Assembly (NCBI GenBank): GCA_044433305.1
Contig: JAWXTS010000018.1
Span: forward strand, 1-26,340
Length of the DNA: 26,340 nt
Source of the DNA: JAWXTS01 sp044433305
GTDB taxonomy: Bacteria; Bacteroidota; Bacteroidia; Bacteroidales; Rikenellaceae
Reading direction: 5' to 3'
Shown here: piece after piece, positions 24,352 through 26,340 of the stretch
Layout of the letters: the number at the start of each line of letters is the position of its first letter
Numbering within the stretch: position 1 is the first letter of the stretch
Notes under the pieces: model-generated
Seen by the model: only the letters and a program-made list of their open reading frames with translations
Database searches by the model: none
Told to the model about the DNA's origin: nothing
Program-made: the position numbers and the translations under genes

Positions 24352-24882
24352 CTATTGTTGATCCAAAATTTGTATTGAGTACATTATTGCTGTGTTCGCT
24401 CCCACAACTCCAGAGCCTTTGGCTCCATACGCTTGGTCAGAACACATTATTATGTGGACAGTGTCGCCATACTGACATCCTTCGAGTCCTTTCTCGAGAC
24501 CTGTTAGTAAGTCTGTCTGTCCAAGTGTTATCTCTAGAGGGTCAAAGCTCCAGTATTCTGTATTCAGCCCGTCGAGGCTTTCTGTTGCTAGACTCTCTAT
24601 GTTTGTAAAATATAATGACGAGGGACTACTGTCGAAGGTATATGCTGCAAAGTAAATCTCGAACTTAGACCCCTTGCTGATATACTCGGCTTGGTTGTCT
24701 GTGTCTTCGGTATCGTCCTCTACCTCAAAATATCTAAAGGTGTAACCCAGGTCGTTATATTCAACGCCTAGATCATCTAGGTAACTGATAATTTCAGTGC
24801 GTTGGTCGTCAATCTCGTTGATGCTGTTACAACCACACAACAAGACTACGCTCAATATTATGCTCAAAAGATGTCTAGTCAC
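24352..24882 (-). CDS. small FKBP-type peptidyl-prolyl isomerase-like lipoprotein
   Basis: The 176-residue protein has a lipoprotein signal (ILSVVLLCGC, lipobox Cys18), then a short spacer and one FKBP-like domain ending LTGLEKGLEGCQYGDTVHIIMCSDQAYGAKGSGVVGANTAIMYSIQIL. This matches the second half of FKBP domains (the GLEKGLEGMKxGE and IPxxxAYG region), although the usual E and P positions are altered. The first half is divergent. It is likely anchored facing the periplasm and may help fold exported proteins, or only bind them. It is the first gene of a two-gene unit with the larger FKBP-like lipoprotein, with its own promoter, 120 bases from ispF. Confidence 0.75.
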   Translation of the reverse strand: MTRHLLSIILSVVLLCGCNSINEIDDQRTEIISYLDDLGVEYNDLGYTFRYFEVEDDTEDTDNQAEYISKGSKFEIYFAAYTFDSSPSSLYFTNIESLATESLDGLNTEYWSFDPLEITLGQTDLLTGLEKGLEGCQYGDTVHIIMCSDQAYGAKGSGVVGANTAIMYSIQILDQQ

Positions 24883-24901
24883 CTAAAATAATTTTAACGT
24901 A

Positions 24902-24933
24902 CAAAAGTAGATTTTATATTTGTCAAAAACAAA
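24902..24933 (-). promoter_or_regulatory. Bacteroidota-type promoter of the FKBP lipoprotein pair
   Basis: Minus-strand TTTG (24930-24933), a 20-base spacer, then TACTTTTG (24902-24909). Transcription would start near 24896, with a leader of about 14 bases. Confidence 0.55.
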
Positions 24934-25002
24934 CAAATATCTGCTATGTATCAATAAGAACTGCTTTTTTAATATTTTATTGTATTGCTTGGCTCAGATA
25001 TT

Positions 25003-25485
25003 TTAGACTTTTGCTATAAGCACTACTGCATGGGCTTCGACGCCTTGTTCTGTTCCAACAAATCCTAGCTTCTCTGTGGTGGTGGCTTTGACGCTTACGC
25101 ATGATACATCCAAACCCATTACGCCCGCTAGTCTCTCACGCATAGGTGTTATAAAGCTCTGGACTTTAGGTTTTTGTAGGCATAGTGTAGAGTCTATATT
25201 TATTATCTTGTAGCCGTGTTCAGCTATTAGGGCAACGGTTCTTTCGAGTAGTATGGTTGAGTCTATACCCTTAAATTCGTTGCTATTGTCGGGGAAATGC
25301 AGGCCAATATCGCCTAGTGCCGCTGCTCCAAGCAGTGCGTCACAGATGGCGTGTATAAGCACATCGCCGTCAGAATGTGCCACACAACCCTTTGTGTGGG
25401 GAACTTTTACACCTCCCAATACAAGCTCAAGACCCTCTGCTAGGGCGTGTACATCATATCCGTGGCCTATTTTTATTTGCTCCAT
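25003..25485 (-). CDS. ispF: 2-C-methyl-D-erythritol 2,4-cyclodiphosphate synthase
   Basis: Fifth step of the MEP isoprenoid pathway; a homotrimer with active sites at the interfaces. The 160-residue protein is full length. The metal ligands D11 and H13 (in IGHGYDVHAL) and H45 (in AHSDGDVLIHA) are present. LGDIGLHFPD and the C-terminal KATTTEKLGFVGTEQGVEAHAV complete the signature. It is a single-domain enzyme, not the IspDF fusion. The start at 25485 gives MEQIKIGHGYDVH, with only a few extra residues. The gene is divergent from pepD; I see no clear promoter for it in the 74-base gap. Confidence 0.96.
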   Translation of the reverse strand: MEQIKIGHGYDVHALAEGLELVLGGVKVPHTKGCVAHSDGDVLIHAICDALLGAAALGDIGLHFPDNSNEFKGIDSTILLERTVALIAEHGYKIINIDSTLCLQKPKVQSFITPMRERLAGVMGLDVSCVSVKATTTEKLGFVGTEQGVEAHAVVLIAKV

Positions 25486-25496
25486 AGTAGTATTAA

Positions 25497-25531
25497 TTTT
25501 GAGTGCAAGTTAATAAAAAATAGTATATTTG
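25497..25531 (+). promoter_or_regulatory. Bacteroidota-type promoter of pepD
   Basis: TTTTG (25497-25501), then 22 bases, then TATATTTG (25524-25531), an exact -7 match. The spacer is a little long. The start near 25538 would give a leader of about 22 bases. Confidence 0.55.
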
Positions 25532-25559
25532 CGGAATCTACACGAAATTTAGTAAAACA

Positions 25560-26340
25560 ATGAGTGAAATTTTATCTCTTACTCCAAGCAAAGTTTGGTA
25601 CTACTTTGATCAAATAACAAAAGTGCCACGCCCTTCTAAGAAGGAAGAGAAGATACTAAGATACCTAAAAGACTTTGCCAAAGGGGTAAACCTTGAGACG
25701 AGAACAGACCAAGTAGGAAATATTGTTATCCTAAAGCCTGCTACTGAGGGTATGGAAGATCGCCCTACGGTTGTGTTGCAGAGCCATATAGATATGGTGT
25801 GCGAAAAAAATAGCGATGTGATTTTCAACTTTGACACAGACCCTATACAGACTGTCGTTGACAATGGCTGGGTTCGCGCAGAAGGCACAACTCTAGGCGC
25901 AGACTGCGGTATAGGTATGGCTGCGGCCTTGGCAATTCTTGCATCAGATGATATAGTTCATGGCCCTATCGAGGCTCTATTTACTGTCGACGAGGAGACT
26001 GGACTTACAGGCGCCTTTGGTCTTGGAGACAATATGATTAAGGGTAAGAAGCTTATTAATCTTGATTCTGAGGACGAGGGCGAGATATTTATAGGCTGTG
26101 CAGGTGGCATAGATACCATTATGACTTTCATGCCTGAGTTTGTTGATAGCCCTAAGAACTATCACTACTACCGTGTTGATGTTCGTGGTCTTAAGGGTGG
26201 TCACTCTGGTGACGATATAGATAAAGGTCATGCCAACTCTAACCGTATCGTTGCCCGCATCTTGCATCATCTATCTGAGCGTTTCGAGCTTAAGTTGTGC
26301 TACTTTGACGGTGGCAACCTGCGTAATGCTATCCCTAGAG
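25560..26340 (+). CDS. pepD: aminoacyl-histidine dipeptidase PepD (M20C), 5' part
   Basis: Zinc dipeptidase that splits Xaa-His and other dipeptides. The first 260 codons are in the window and the frame runs off the end without a stop. The start MSEILSLTPSKVWYYFDQITKVPRPSKKE is typical. The catalytic and metal residues in this half are all present: H76 (LQSHIDMVCEK), D115 (GTTLGADCGIG), E145 and E146 (TVDEETGLTGA) and D169 (NLDSEDEGE). The GGHSGDDI motif, which opens the dimerization (lid) domain, is at the expected place. The last metal histidine lies beyond the window. The ATG at 25560 has no Shine-Dalgarno but is preceded by a good promoter. Confidence 0.93.
   Translation, partial: MSEILSLTPSKVWYYFDQITKVPRPSKKEEKILRYLKDFAKGVNLETRTDQVGNIVILKPATEGMEDRPTVVLQSHIDMVCEKNSDVIFNFDTDPIQTVVDNGWVRAEGTTLGADCGIGMAAALAILASDDIVHGPIEALFTVDEETGLTGAFGLGDNMIKGKKLINLDSEDEGEIFIGCAGGIDTIMTFMPEFVDSPKNYHYYRVDVRGLKGGHSGDDIDKGHANSNRIVARILHHLSERFELKLCYFDGGNLRNAIPR

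Noticed and set aside
1..26340. CRISPR arrays, insertion sequences, prophage, toxin-antitoxin or defence genes
   Set aside because: No regular repeats, transposase or integrase motifs, attachment-like repeats next to the tRNA, or small toxin-antitoxin pairs were seen; the gene content is housekeeping and envelope.

Overview
The window looks like a conserved chromosomal stretch from a member of the Bacteroidota, most likely order Bacteroidales. The evidence is: many upstream regions carry the Bacteroidota promoter signature (TTTG or TTG, 18-22 bases, then TAnnTTTG) and lack Shine-Dalgarno sequences; there is a DUF4294 protein, a TonB of the Bacteroidales type, FKBP-type lipoproteins, and a LeuRS with the insertion usual in this phylum. 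I cannot name a genus from the sequence.

Layout: (1) 1-5635, plus strand: the end of recO, then a tight run upp - pepP (Xaa-Pro aminopeptidase) - leuS, closed by a bidirectional terminator. (2) 5693-8534, minus strand: a three-gene surface-glycan module, made of a GT2-like glycosyltransferase followed by two tandem paralogous Stealth-type phosphotransferases, with its own promoter. (3) 8763-9995, minus: a phosphofructokinase whose signature residues are those of the pyrophosphate-dependent type. (4) 10153-10731, plus: exported DUF4294 protein. (5) 10889-14146, minus: hflX - miaB - rpmI - rplT, with a separate promoter for rpmI-rplT overlapping the end of miaB. (6) 14346-15310: tonB (minus) and tRNA-Ala(GGC) (plus) from two divergent promoters. 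(7) 15368-17464, plus: rlmN and ansA. (8) 17538-22000: an alginate-lyase-family lipoprotein (minus), a MATE transporter (plus) and a sodium/sugar symporter very close to Vibrio vSGLT (minus). (9) 21996-22855: a 383-base gene-free stretch with two terminator-like hairpins and a strong promoter, then greA. (10) 22949-25485, minus: ispF, then two FKBP-like lipoproteins, the larger carrying an extra C-terminal OB-like domain. (11) 25560 to the end, plus: start of a PepD-type M20 dipeptidase.

Most of the content is housekeeping: translation (leuS, rpmI, rplT, miaB, rlmN, tRNA-Ala, hflX), transcription fidelity (greA), DNA repair (recO), pyrimidine salvage (upp), peptide breakdown (pepP, pepD), glycolysis (PPi-PFK), asparagine use (ansA), isoprenoid precursors (ispF) and envelope functions. 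I saw no insertion sequences, prophage genes, CRISPR arrays, restriction systems or rRNA. I did not find a clearly undescribed multi-gene system. The items most worth a second look are the tandem Stealth pair, the attenuator-like leader and possible small RNA ahead of greA, the uncoupling of rpmI-rplT from infC, and the FKBP-FKBP-OB lipoprotein.
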